From NCBI GenBank assembly GCA_009833045.1, contig WUUP01000001.1:303586-367585 (forward strand): 64,000 nt of DNA, written 5' to 3'. Every line of letters starts with the position of its first letter. Position 1 is the stretch's first letter. A program made the position numbers and the translations under genes. Source of the stretch: Saprospirales bacterium GYS_P2D (lineage in GTDB: Bacteria > Bacteroidota > Bacteroidia > Chitinophagales > Saprospiraceae). This document shows, in pieces, positions 8,003-16,840 of the stretch. Under the pieces are notes generated by a model. That model did no database searches and was not told where the DNA came from. It worked only from the letters and a program-made list of their open reading frames with translations.

Positions 8003-9796
8003 GTGAAAAATTTACTTTACCTCAATCGTTTTTTGTACCAATATAAGTGGCGTCTTCTGCTGGGTGTCTTATTTGTAGTGGCGCAAAATTTCTTTAGACT
8101 TCTGGTACCACCACAGTTTCGGAAAGCGCTGGATCTGGCATCTGTATGTCTCGGTGAGTACCGTGCAGCGAGTACAGCAGATGAGCGAGAAGCTATCATG
8201 GACTATATCTCTTTGACCTTATTAGACTATGCTATATGGGTCATCGCCTTTGCCTTGATCATGGGATTTTTCATGTACATGATGCGCAAGACTATCATCG
8301 TAGTCTCTCGACTGATCGAGTATGATCTACGTAAGATCGTATTCAAACATTATGAGGAATTAGACTCTGCTTTTTATAAAAGAAATAGTACAGGTGATAT
8401 GATGTCACGTATCACCGAGGACGTATCTAAAGTCAGAATGTATCTCGGACCTGGCCTACTATATTGTATCAACCTCGTGACCTTATTTGCACTTGCCATC
8501 TACTATATGTACAGTGTGAATGCTAAATTGACTTTATACGCATTAGCGCCGCTCCCAATCCTCTCTCTATCGATATATCTCGTGAGTAATCAGATTAACA
8601 AGCGTAGTGAGATCATTCAGCGACAGCTCGCAAAACTGACTACCATAGCGCAAGAAGTATATAGTGGCATACGTGTAGTAAAGTCCTACACAAAAGAAGG
8701 CCAGTTCAAAGAGTTCTTCAATGAGGAAAGCGAAACCTACAAGGAAAACTCAATGAGCTTAGCTCGGGTAAATGCGTTATTTCATCCGTTGATGCTTCTC
8801 TTAGTCTCGACGAGTATATTATTGGTAGTGATCGTCGGTGGTCAAGAGGTGGCAAAAGGCAATATCACCCATGGTAATATTGCCGAGTTTATCATCTACG
8901 TGAATATGCTGACCTGGCCATTCACCGCTGTGGGATGGATCGTATCAATCGTCCAGCAGGCAGAGGCCTCTCAGGGCAGGCTTAATGACTTTTTAGCACA
9001 AGCTCCACAGATCACCTCTCCGACCGATGCTCATCTTGATATCCAAGGCAAAATATCATTTGAAGATGTGAGCTTCACCTATGCAGATACAGGTACTAAG
9101 GCACTATCGAATGTCACATTTTCGATAGAAAAAGGAGAAAAGCTTGGGATCATAGGCAAGACCGCATCTGGTAAATCCACTATAGCAGACCTCCTCCTCA
9201 GAATGGATGATATCGATAGGGGCAGTATCAAGATCGATGGACAGGATATAAGAGAGATCAATCTTTTTGAACTACGTAGTCAGATAGGCTATGTACCTCA
9301 GGACGCCTTCCTTTTCTCTGACAATATATATAAAAATATAGCATTTGGTGCAGCTCAGAGCACAGATCCAGCTATCGAAGAAATGGCCAAGAATGCTGCT
9401 GTCTATGATGATATCGTATCATTGCCAGAGGGCTTTAAGACTGTAGTCGGGGAGCGGGGAGTCACACTCTCAGGAGGGCAAAAACAACGCATCTCACTGG
9501 CTCGAGCCTTGATCAAACACCCAGAGATCATCATATTAGACGACTGCCTATCTGCAGTAGACACCACGACTGAGCAGACGATCCTGTCCTATCTGAGCGG
9601 AGCTCTGAAAGAAAAGACAGCCATCATCATCACTCATAGGATCTATAGACATCTCAATTTTGATAAAGTGATCGTCCTCGAAGACGGCAAAATCATCGAG
9701 CAAGGGACTCCCGAAGAGCTGATCAAACTCGAAGGATATTACTACGAAATCCTCAATAAACAGTTGGTCGAAGAAAAAACACAGGATGCAAATTAA
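8003..9796 (+). CDS. ABC exporter half-transporter (MdlA/MsbA-like)
   Basis: A 597-residue fused membrane/ATPase half-transporter. Six transmembrane helices occupy about residues 15-310. The nucleotide-binding domain holds Walker A GKTASGKST, signature LSGGQKQR and Walker B ILDDCLSAVD. The catalytic Glu after the Walker B Asp is replaced by Asp, as in the degenerate sites of MdlA-type and some heterodimeric exporters. No partner half-transporter gene is adjacent. Translation starts at GTG. It probably exports lipids, peptides or drugs; the substrate is unknown. Confidence 0.87.
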   Translation: MKNLLYLNRFLYQYKWRLLLGVLFVVAQNFFRLLVPPQFRKALDLASVCLGEYRAASTADEREAIMDYISLTLLDYAIWVIAFALIMGFFMYMMRKTIIVVSRLIEYDLRKIVFKHYEELDSAFYKRNSTGDMMSRITEDVSKVRMYLGPGLLYCINLVTLFALAIYYMYSVNAKLTLYALAPLPILSLSIYLVSNQINKRSEIIQRQLAKLTTIAQEVYSGIRVVKSYTKEGQFKEFFNEESETYKENSMSLARVNALFHPLMLLLVSTSILLVVIVGGQEVAKGNITHGNIAEFIIYVNMLTWPFTAVGWIVSIVQQAEASQGRLNDFLAQAPQITSPTDAHLDIQGKISFEDVSFTYADTGTKALSNVTFSIEKGEKLGIIGKTASGKSTIADLLLRMDDIDRGSIKIDGQDIREINLFELRSQIGYVPQDAFLFSDNIYKNIAFGAAQSTDPAIEEMAKNAAVYDDIVSLPEGFKTVVGERGVTLSGGQKQRISLARALIKHPEIIILDDCLSAVDTTTEQTILSYLSGALKEKTAIIITHRIYRHLNFDKVIVLEDGKIIEQGTPEELIKLEGYYYEILNKQLVEEKTQDAN

Positions 9797-9851
9797 TTAG
9801 TGAAGTTTATTATATTTACTATGTATCAATAAAACACTAAAAGCAAGAATT

Positions 9852-10253
9852 GTGGAAAATGAATACGGTCAAGGTTTAGAAAGTGTTTATTCTAACAAGG
9901 TGCGAGCAGGAAAACGAAGAACCTACTTCTTCGACGTGAGAAAGACCAAAGGGGAGGACTATTATGTGACTTTGACCGAAAGCACCAAAAAATTCAACGG
10001 ATCAGGCTATACCCGTCACAAAATATTCTTGTACAAGGAAGACTTCAACAGATTTATCGAAGGTCTCCAAGATGCCATCGACCATGTCAAAAATGATCTC
10101 ATGCCTGAGTACGACTATGAGCAGTACGATCGTCGTCAAGAAGAATGGGAAAAGCAAAAGGATAGCGATGAAGATGATGATGTCACTATATCAAAATCCC
10201 CGTCTTCTGATACTCCCGATAGCGTAGATACTGATGAGGATATCTCTTGGTAG
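9852..10253 (+). CDS. PUR-family nucleic-acid-binding protein (DUF3276)
   Basis: A 133-residue protein that starts at GTG. Residues about 1-90 match the Bacteroidota DUF3276 family, a single PUR domain (GKRRTYFFDVRKTKGEDYYV then 'YKEDFNRFIEGLQDAIDHV'), known to bind single-stranded nucleic acid. The tail from about residue 95 is highly acidic and low in complexity (DSDEDDDV and similar). Probably an RNA or DNA chaperone; the target is unknown. Monocistronic by spacing. Confidence 0.88.
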   Translation: MENEYGQGLESVYSNKVRAGKRRTYFFDVRKTKGEDYYVTLTESTKKFNGSGYTRHKIFLYKEDFNRFIEGLQDAIDHVKNDLMPEYDYEQYDRRQEEWEKQKDSDEDDDVTISKSPSSDTPDSVDTDEDISW

Positions 10254-10485
10254 TGTTCTGATATTACACTTTCCTTCTGACTATCATATATTCTTTTTAA
10301 TCCATTAGATTCCTTCTGGCACCGCATATATATTCTATGCGACGTATCACGATTTTACCCAAGCGCCAGTAGTCTTCTCTTTCCCCTTTTGTCTAAAGAA
10401 GTAGTACTTTTATTGTAGGATCGATTAAGCTGAAAACTATTCGAGACTCTTAACACCCTGATTTATAACTATAATATGAGACAAG

Positions 10486-11613
10486 ATGACACACTATCTA
10501 AGGGAAGAGTTGTACGATCTAATCAAAACCGACTCTCGCATATTTGACTTCATTCAAGCTGGCTCTCTCGACGGCATATGGTATTGGGACTTAGAAAACC
10601 CTGAACATGAATGGATGAGCGAAAAGTTTTGGACAGAACTGGGGTATGACCCAGCAAAAAAGCCTCATAAAGCCTCCGCATGGCAAGACATCATCAATCA
10701 GGACGATCTCAATGTAGCTATAGAAAATTTTAACAAGCACTGTGCAGATCCTAATCATCCATATGATCAGATCGTCCGATATAAACATAAAAATGGCTCA
10801 ACTGTATACATCAGATGTCGGGGCTTAGCGATACGTGATAAAAATGGGCATCCAATAAGAATGCTCGGGGCTCATAATAATATCACCACCGCAATGACTA
10901 CAGCAGAAGAACTCAGACTAACGAATCTTGAATTAAAAAAGAATAACGATGAGCTCCAACAATTTACCTATATAACATCTCACGATCTCCAAGAACCCTT
11001 AAACTCAATTATATCATATTCCTATTTATTAGAAAATAACAGAGCAAACCTTGATGACCTCGGTAAAAAAAGCTTAGATGTAATTGCTGAATCCACTCAA
11101 AGGATGAAAGAATTTATTACTTCCCTTCTTGACTACTCTCGTCTTGATAAGCAAAAACCACTAGTCGAAGTCGACGTTAATAAAGTAATAAATGATCTGA
11201 AAATAGATCTCAACAGCCTGATAAAGAAAAAAGATGCTATGGTGAAATATATAGGACCACCATTGAGTATTCAAGCTTTCAAAACAGATTTCACCAAACT
11301 ACTACAAAATCTAATAGTCAATGGCATCAAGTACACAGACGAGACTACTAAGCCTATAATCGAAATCAATGCAGAAGAAGCCGAAGGTGAATATCAGTTT
11401 TCTGTCACTGATAATGGAATTGGTATAGCTGAGGAGCATCACCAAAAAATTTTTGAGATCTTTCAAAGATTGCATACTCGAGATGAATATGTAGGTACAG
11501 GAATAGGACTCTCATATTGTAAAAAAGTCGTCGATTTACATAATGGTAAAATCTGGCTTACTTCAAAGGAAGGCAAAGGAAGTACTTTTCATTTTACAAT
11601 CTCTAAAGCATAA
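10486..11613 (+). CDS. PAS-domain sensor histidine kinase
   Basis: A 375-residue cytosolic kinase with no membrane segment. A PAS domain with PAC-like end spans about 20-135 (GIWYWDLENP to 'GAHNNIT'). A short coiled coil leads to the HisKA domain with phospho-acceptor motif SHDLQEPL near 166-173. The HATPase domain has an N box around 'NGIKYTDE', G1 DNGIGIAEEHH, an F box and G2 GTGIGLSYCKK. The lack of a transmembrane sensor suggests an intracellular or soluble signal. The response regulator gene starts 3 bases after its stop, so the two form an operon and probably a phosphorelay pair. Confidence 0.9.
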   Translation: MTHYLREELYDLIKTDSRIFDFIQAGSLDGIWYWDLENPEHEWMSEKFWTELGYDPAKKPHKASAWQDIINQDDLNVAIENFNKHCADPNHPYDQIVRYKHKNGSTVYIRCRGLAIRDKNGHPIRMLGAHNNITTAMTTAEELRLTNLELKKNNDELQQFTYITSHDLQEPLNSIISYSYLLENNRANLDDLGKKSLDVIAESTQRMKEFITSLLDYSRLDKQKPLVEVDVNKVINDLKIDLNSLIKKKDAMVKYIGPPLSIQAFKTDFTKLLQNLIVNGIKYTDETTKPIIEINAEEAEGEYQFSVTDNGIGIAEEHHQKIFEIFQRLHTRDEYVGTGIGLSYCKKVVDLHNGKIWLTSKEGKGSTFHFTISKA

Positions 11614-11616
11614 ACC

Positions 11617-12006
11617 ATGAAAAAATTAGAGCGCATCATGCTCATAGATGATGATAAGAACACAAACTTTTTTCATAAAATAATCCTCGAGCAAGTGAAC
11701 GCTGCGGAAGAAATCGTGATATTTCAGATGGCTCAGGATGCATTAGATTATCTACAAAATGGAGATAATCGGGTGACACTCTTGTTTTTAGATATTAATA
11801 TGCCTATCATGAATGGATGGCAGTTCTTAGAGCATTACAATCAGCTTGCTGAAGAAAACAAGGCAGAAACCGTCATCATCATGCTTACGTCCTCTATTAA
11901 CCCGAGAGATGAAGAAAAAGCTAAAGAAAACAGCCTGGTCAAAAAGTTTGTAAACAAGCCTTTAACCGTTGAGAAGTTGACCGAACTAATAGAGAGTTTA
12001 GAGTAA
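11617..12006 (+). CDS. Single-domain response regulator (Rcp1-like)
   Basis: A 129-residue receiver domain without output domain. The acidic pocket is LIDDDK near residues 9-14, the phospho-acceptor is Asp59 in FLDINMPIMNGW, and the conserved Thr/Ser and Lys are in 'MLTSS' and 'NKPLT'. It is closest in pattern to Rcp1-type receivers that work with cytosolic PAS/GAF kinases. Co-transcribed with the kinase just upstream. It must act by protein contact, since no DNA-binding or enzymatic domain is present. Confidence 0.9.
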   Translation: MKKLERIMLIDDDKNTNFFHKIILEQVNAAEEIVIFQMAQDALDYLQNGDNRVTLLFLDINMPIMNGWQFLEHYNQLAEENKAETVIIMLTSSINPRDEEKAKENSLVKKFVNKPLTVEKLTELIESLE

Positions 12007-12044
12007 TAAGGCCATAATATTAGCCGACAGGAAGTCTTTAGGCA

Positions 12045-12848
12045 TCACCCCATTTCAGCCACTTCCATCATAGCATCTTCTACTCGATGTACCAGTTTGG
12101 TGTATTGCTCTGTGCGCTTAGTATTGCGATCTCGCTCAAAGGGCAAATCTACCTTGATATGCTTAGCAAATCGTGAAGGCTGAGACTTTAGGATATAGAT
12201 GTCATCACCCAGATATACAGCCTCAGCTATATCGTGCGTGACGAATAATATGGTCGTCTGAAACTTATGCCACAAACTAATCAAAAGATCCTGCATCTGT
12301 AGGCGAGTCTTTATATCGAGTGCCCCAAAAGGCTCATCCATCACCAATATCTCAGGATTGGCCAGTAGACTCCTAGCAATCGCAATACGCTGCAGCTGAC
12401 CACCAGAGAGAGTCGGATACTGAGCAAATTTCGTCTCATGCCCCTCTAATCCTACTAATCGGATCATCTCCATGGCTCGCTCATCACGCTCTTCTTTCGA
12501 CACACCTTTATACTGTAGAGCGAGACCGACATTTTCCAATACTGTCATCCACGGCAGGGAAGAGTACTGCTGAAATACCATGCTGACTCGTGGCGCCTCA
12601 TTCATCGGCTTACCATGTATCAATACTTGGCCCTCAGTAGGCTCCTGAAGTCCAGCGATATACCGCAAAAGAGTACTCTTACCCGATCCAGACATACCCA
12701 AGATCACGACAAACTGACCTTGATCAGGCTTATCCTCTACCAAAAACTCAAGATCCTTGATGATCCAGTTTTGTCCTCCATCGTATGACTGGCCGATCCC
12801 TTTTAGCTCTATGATATTCTTCAGCTCTGTATCTTGAAACTTAGCCAT
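12045..12848 (-). CDS. ABC importer ATPase, sulfonate/nitrate/taurine type
   Basis: A 267-residue cytosolic ATPase of the SsuB/TauB group: Walker A GMSGSGKST, Q loop 'MVFQQYSSLPWMTV', signature LSGGQLQRIAIARS, Walker B 'LVMDEPFGALD' with catalytic Glu intact, H loop 'FVTHD'. It overlaps the permease gene by 8 bases, so translation is coupled. It powers import through the permease encoded upstream. Last gene of the five-gene minus-strand unit that starts at 17548. The substrate cannot be read from the sequence. Confidence 0.9.
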   Translation of the reverse strand: MAKFQDTELKNIIELKGIGQSYDGGQNWIIKDLEFLVEDKPDQGQFVVILGMSGSGKSTLLRYIAGLQEPTEGQVLIHGKPMNEAPRVSMVFQQYSSLPWMTVLENVGLALQYKGVSKEERDERAMEMIRLVGLEGHETKFAQYPTLSGGQLQRIAIARSLLANPEILVMDEPFGALDIKTRLQMQDLLISLWHKFQTTILFVTHDIAEAVYLGDDIYILKSQPSRFAKHIKVDLPFERDRNTKRTEQYTKLVHRVEDAMMEVAEMG

Positions 12849-13959
12849 TGGTATTCTGTGATTTTCGGATTATGAATTCGCCATATCCAGTGAATAACGC
12901 AGATGAGAGCACTACGATGATTAATATCATTACTACTGTCGATATGGATAGATCAGCGACCCCCGTGAGGACCACAGCTACTAATAGACCTATCAACAAA
13001 GCATAAATACCATATCTTGCTTCTTTGATACCCGGCAGCATAGACTTAAAGTTCTTATGAGGAAACAATCGCTTGCCTATGAATACGAAAATTCTGTCCT
13101 GTACAAAACCGATAAATATAATCATGATCAAGATTGCAAAAACCTTTTCTATCTGCCCTTGGCGAGACTTGATATAGATCAATGACCCTATCCCTCCTGC
13201 CCTATTGAGGAGCTCTGCTATGATGATATACGTCCATGAGATAGCCGTCAGCACTCTGATATCATCAAATAGCACAGACATCACAGCAGGGATATACACA
13301 GTCTTAATAGTATGCCAGCTATTCGCCCCGAGCGTATAGACCGTCTTGAGGTAGACATCCTGCACCTCCCATATCCGCTGGACTACTACTGGGAGCAAAT
13401 AGACGATGATACCGAAGGCTAAAAATGCCACCTTCATCGGCTGATCAATGCCAAACCATAATATGAAAAGACCAGTCAATGCTGTCAGGGGTAAAAACCG
13501 AAGCGCATCCACAGGCTTACTAAACATACCTCTGAAGACAGGAAATAAGCCAATCAAAAATCCAATGGGTATAGAGAGCAAGATCGCCCAGACATAGCCC
13601 TGCAAATTGATCCAGATAGACTGTAGACTATTCGATACGAGCTGATCGCCGCTGATCAGCGAAGGATATGACTTAACTACCGATAGCGGTGTCGGTAGCA
13701 GCTTATAGACTTTTTCAAACTCTGTAGCATTGGCGAAAGCGATAGAATCGGCACGAGCTATAGAGTCTAGCTTTGCCATGTCTACGTCCTCTCCAATGGA
13801 GCTGGGTAGCGTCTGATTGTACCCTTCGACAATAGGAACTCTCTGAGCGAATACCTCTGCCAAGATCCACCATACCAAAAGTATCACCACAAAACCAGCG
13901 AATGACAAAAGCCACTCTTGCTGTCTGGTAAGATTACCTCTGAGTTTGAACATCCACAT
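12841..13959 (-). CDS. ABC importer permease with periplasmic insert and extra C-terminal helices
   Basis: A 372-residue inner-membrane permease, about 100 residues longer than SsuC/TauC proteins. After the first helix (about 16-38) comes an Asp/Ala-rich insert of about 50 residues that should lie in the periplasm (PSSIGEDVDMAKLDSIARAD region). The BPD_transp_1 core follows at about 110-290 with the coupling-helix region 'YTLGANSWHTIKTVYIPA'. Two further helices follow at about 318-338 and 342-362, which ordinary family members lack. It sits 22 bases after the substrate-binding gene and overlaps the ATPase gene. It probably works as a homodimer. Confidence 0.85.
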   Translation of the reverse strand: MWMFKLRGNLTRQQEWLLSFAGFVVILLVWWILAEVFAQRVPIVEGYNQTLPSSIGEDVDMAKLDSIARADSIAFANATEFEKVYKLLPTPLSVVKSYPSLISGDQLVSNSLQSIWINLQGYVWAILLSIPIGFLIGLFPVFRGMFSKPVDALRFLPLTALTGLFILWFGIDQPMKVAFLAFGIIVYLLPVVVQRIWEVQDVYLKTVYTLGANSWHTIKTVYIPAVMSVLFDDIRVLTAISWTYIIIAELLNRAGGIGSLIYIKSRQGQIEKVFAILIMIIFIGFVQDRIFVFIGKRLFPHKNFKSMLPGIKEARYGIYALLIGLLVAVVLTGVADLSISTVVMILIIVVLSSALFTGYGEFIIRKSQNTNG

Positions 13960-13981
13960 GCAGTGCGATTTTACCTGATGA

Positions 13982-15574
13982 TTAGTCTGCGACTAACTCA
14001 AAATCCGTGCGACGATTTTGAGCTCTACCACTATCCGTACTATTGTCAGCTATTGGTTTATTAGGACCATTACCGACTACGATGAATCGATTTCTCGGCA
14101 TATTGTACTGACTCACGAGATAGTCCACTACCGACTGAGCTCGACGCTTAGATAGCTGCACATTCATGTTGTAGTTTCCAGTGTTATCAGTATTACCTTC
14201 GATACGGATTCTGTTATTAGCGAATGCCTTAGCTATATCTACGAATTCTTTATCGATTATATATTTGGCATTCTCATCCAGCTGAAATTCTCCAGTACGG
14301 AAGTTGATACTTACTTTCTTACTCGCTATAGCTTCTTTCTTTTCATCCGCTGCTGATGCTTGGGTGAATGTCTTGGACTTCTCCGCAGCATGCTGTGGAC
14401 CTGTGAGATCTGTACTGACCACTGCTGCAGGATATGAGATGAGTCTCCAGTTAGGCACATTACCCTCGATAAAGCCAAGGTCTTGATATTTGATTGCCAT
14501 GTTAGAGTAAAGATTATTTCCTGTCACCCCTTGATAGTCACTATTTAATCCAAAGAAATTTTTATTATCTCCGTGAGTCGTCAGATGTACATTGCCTATC
14601 ATCTCAGCAGCCTCATCAGTAGTGAGTGCAGTACCTCTCTCAGTGAATTCTCGAGCTAATATCTCCGCAGCCTTGCGACGTGCCTGAGGATCAGAATTAA
14701 TCTCTGCAGCACCTCTCATCCAGCCTTCATAGAGCTTATTCACTGTTTCTTTATTCTTATTGACCCAGCCACGCTTAGCCATGAATACATCTGCAATGAT
14801 GTAGGCTGCCGATCTCGTACTTTCTAAAACTCTTGACCCTGGTACTGCCTTGAGGCTGAGTATATCATCTGGACTCCATACCACCGCTGCATCTACTCGC
14901 TGTGCTTTGAATACTTCAGCGGCGTCTATAGCACTCGCCTGAGGTACGATCTGTACGTCATCCACGGAGAGTCCTCCAGCATCCAGCATCCATAATAAGA
15001 AAGAATGGGATGGCGTCAGCTCTGCTACAGCGATCTTTTTGCCCTTAAGGTCTGAGACCTTAGTGATACCTCGTCTCGCCACGATAGCATCTCCACCTCG
15101 AGACCAGTCTGCCTGCCAGACGACTACTGGATCAAAATCACTCAGTCCATTCACCTCCGTAGGGAATGCATCTATAGTCACCCATAAAAGATTTACTTCA
15201 TCCGCTTTGAATGCATTTCTTGATGCTTCGAAATCGTCTAATACTTTAAACTCGACCTTGAGTCCATAGTCTTTATAAAAACGAGAAGCTTCGGATGCCT
15301 CAAATCCTTCGTTGAAATATTGACCTCCAGCATATCCTCCCCATGTCACTACACCGATCTTGATGACATCATCATCTTTCTTACCAAAAGAGAAAGGACT
15401 CTTACTCTCAGATGATGATCCACTATCAGCAGTACTCACCTCCGAAGATTGCTCCTTTAGCTCTTGTCCAAATGATGTTTTATTGAGGAAATAATACCCT
15501 GCCATAACTAATGCGCCGACGATAAGAATCGTCAACAAAAACTTAGAAAACATGGTCAATCGTCGTCGTGCCAT
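13982..15574 (-). CDS. Substrate-binding protein fused to a C-terminal OmpA peptidoglycan-binding domain
   Basis: A 530-residue exported protein. Residues about 8-30 form a single hydrophobic anchor with no lipobox. A type-II substrate-binding domain of the NMT1/SsuA/phosphate-binding-like class spans about 70-370 (KIGVVTWGGYAGGQYFNEGF at its start, 'VSDLKGKKIAVAELTPSHS' in the middle). After a short linker, residues about 410-530 are a full OmpA-like domain (IEGNTDNTGNYNMNVQLSKRRA; terminal 'GRAQNRRTDFEL'). The layout would tether the binding protein to both the inner membrane and peptidoglycan. Next to its cognate permease and ATPase genes. The ligand is unknown; names such as 'phosphate-binding' for relatives rest on weak similarity. 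Confidence 0.88.
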   Translation of the reverse strand: MARRRLTMFSKFLLTILIVGALVMAGYYFLNKTSFGQELKEQSSEVSTADSGSSSESKSPFSFGKKDDDVIKIGVVTWGGYAGGQYFNEGFEASEASRFYKDYGLKVEFKVLDDFEASRNAFKADEVNLLWVTIDAFPTEVNGLSDFDPVVVWQADWSRGGDAIVARRGITKVSDLKGKKIAVAELTPSHSFLLWMLDAGGLSVDDVQIVPQASAIDAAEVFKAQRVDAAVVWSPDDILSLKAVPGSRVLESTRSAAYIIADVFMAKRGWVNKNKETVNKLYEGWMRGAAEINSDPQARRKAAEILAREFTERGTALTTDEAAEMIGNVHLTTHGDNKNFFGLNSDYQGVTGNNLYSNMAIKYQDLGFIEGNVPNWRLISYPAAVVSTDLTGPQHAAEKSKTFTQASAADEKKEAIASKKVSINFRTGEFQLDENAKYIIDKEFVDIAKAFANNRIRIEGNTDNTGNYNMNVQLSKRRAQSVVDYLVSQYNMPRNRFIVVGNGPNKPIADNSTDSGRAQNRRTDFELVAD

Positions 15575-15751
15575 TTGTTTTGATATTGATTATTATAATA
15601 AGACATGCCCTCTCCTGAGATAAGACACTACAAAAGTACAATAGCTTTAACAAATATCAGTGTCGATATCTGCATCAAGAGATAGTCTCTTATATGGACC
15701 ACTACTTATGTCATAAGTCACCTTATGCCAGTCAGTATTTAGGAAGATGGC

Positions 15752-16765
15752 TTAGTCAAAAAGACTATCGTATTGATTGACACGCTCGACACGCTCTTTA
15801 CTGACCATAGACTCATTGAGATCGAGAGTCTCCACGGTCTCACCCTCGAGCAGGAGGGTGTCTTTTTCGTCCGATAGGAGCAGAGAGTTTTCTTTCTCCC
15901 ATTGTTCGAGCATTTTGAGGCCCTCTTCTTCAAAGATTCCATTCTGTAGATCAATACTTCCCATGAAGTTTTCGGACATCTCCATGAATCGCTCCATCTC
16001 CCCTACTTTATTACTTACGTCATCAGCGACTGCCTCGAGCGCCATCTCAAACATCTGGCGCTTATCTTTATTGCCACGGATGACATTCATCGCTGAGCTC
16101 ATAGCACTATGGCTGGCCTTCATGGCTTTGAGCTCTTGCTCTTTGATTTCGACTTGATCGGCCACATCCTCCTTGAGGATTTCGGAGTTTTCATACATTT
16201 TCTTGAGGACCTTGTAGAGTACGCCCATTTTACGGTAGAGCTCATCGTATTTCATGTTAGACTCTTTGAGTCTACCTGCCTTTCTGCTGCGGAGGATCAC
16301 CTGTGAGCGCTGATCTTGTTCTTTGGCCTCTTGAGCCAGCGTCAGATTACTCTCTATTTCCTTTTGATTATTGATCATGAGTTCCTTTAGCTTGTGCATT
16401 TGGCCTCTGAGCTGCAGGATCTGTTTATTCATTTTTTTGAGATTAGCGTTCATCTCATCGACGTAGCTCTTTAGGATAGCTATCGGATCGATCTGTACGA
16501 ATAGTCCAGTGATCCACCTCATCGCACTCTTATACATATACCAGATCAGGCTACGAGCCTTACTATCGAGCGCCATATAGATGATCAGTCCGAGGGACAG
16601 AATGATCCCTGCTAAGCCTAAGGTGCTGGAAGCTGCAGCTATGATCGCTGGCAATGCTCCGAATATCAGATAGCCGCCCACGACTACTATACCACCTAAT
16701 ACTAATGCACCTGTGACTCCTTCTGGCTTTCGCCAAAATGATTTTGGCTTATAATTACTATCCAT
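15752..16765 (-). CDS. Membrane-anchored PspA/IM30-like coiled-coil protein
   Basis: A 337-residue protein. Two close hydrophobic segments (about 18-44 and 48-66) form a hairpin anchor. Residue 93 starts DPIAILKSYVDEM, which resembles the 'DP...EM' start of the PspA/Vipp1 hairpin, and helical coiled coil runs to about 300. Further PspA-like landmarks in the same order are a basic 'RKAGRLKESN' stretch, a 'KAMKASHSAMSSAMNVIRG' helix and a late 'FEMALEAVADDVSNKVGEM' helix. PspA proteins are soluble, so a fixed transmembrane anchor would be unusual. The family call is inference from layout and pattern. Second gene of the ABC unit. Confidence 0.6.
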   Translation of the reverse strand: MDSNYKPKSFWRKPEGVTGALVLGGIVVVGGYLIFGALPAIIAAASSTLGLAGIILSLGLIIYMALDSKARSLIWYMYKSAMRWITGLFVQIDPIAILKSYVDEMNANLKKMNKQILQLRGQMHKLKELMINNQKEIESNLTLAQEAKEQDQRSQVILRSRKAGRLKESNMKYDELYRKMGVLYKVLKKMYENSEILKEDVADQVEIKEQELKAMKASHSAMSSAMNVIRGNKDKRQMFEMALEAVADDVSNKVGEMERFMEMSENFMGSIDLQNGIFEEEGLKMLEQWEKENSLLLSDEKDTLLLEGETVETLDLNESMVSKERVERVNQYDSLFD

Positions 16766-16840
16766 TTCTTCTCTTGATTCTTATTGATCTGCCTATCAGC
16801 AAAATACGCATTCTATACCACAAAAAACAAGTATTGCCAG

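Noticed and set aside
15739-15954. Reading frames antisense to or out of frame with coiled-coil genes (here and at 15777-16157, 16953-17260)
   Set aside because: They mirror the low-complexity codons of the real coiled-coil genes and show no family or start signals of their own.
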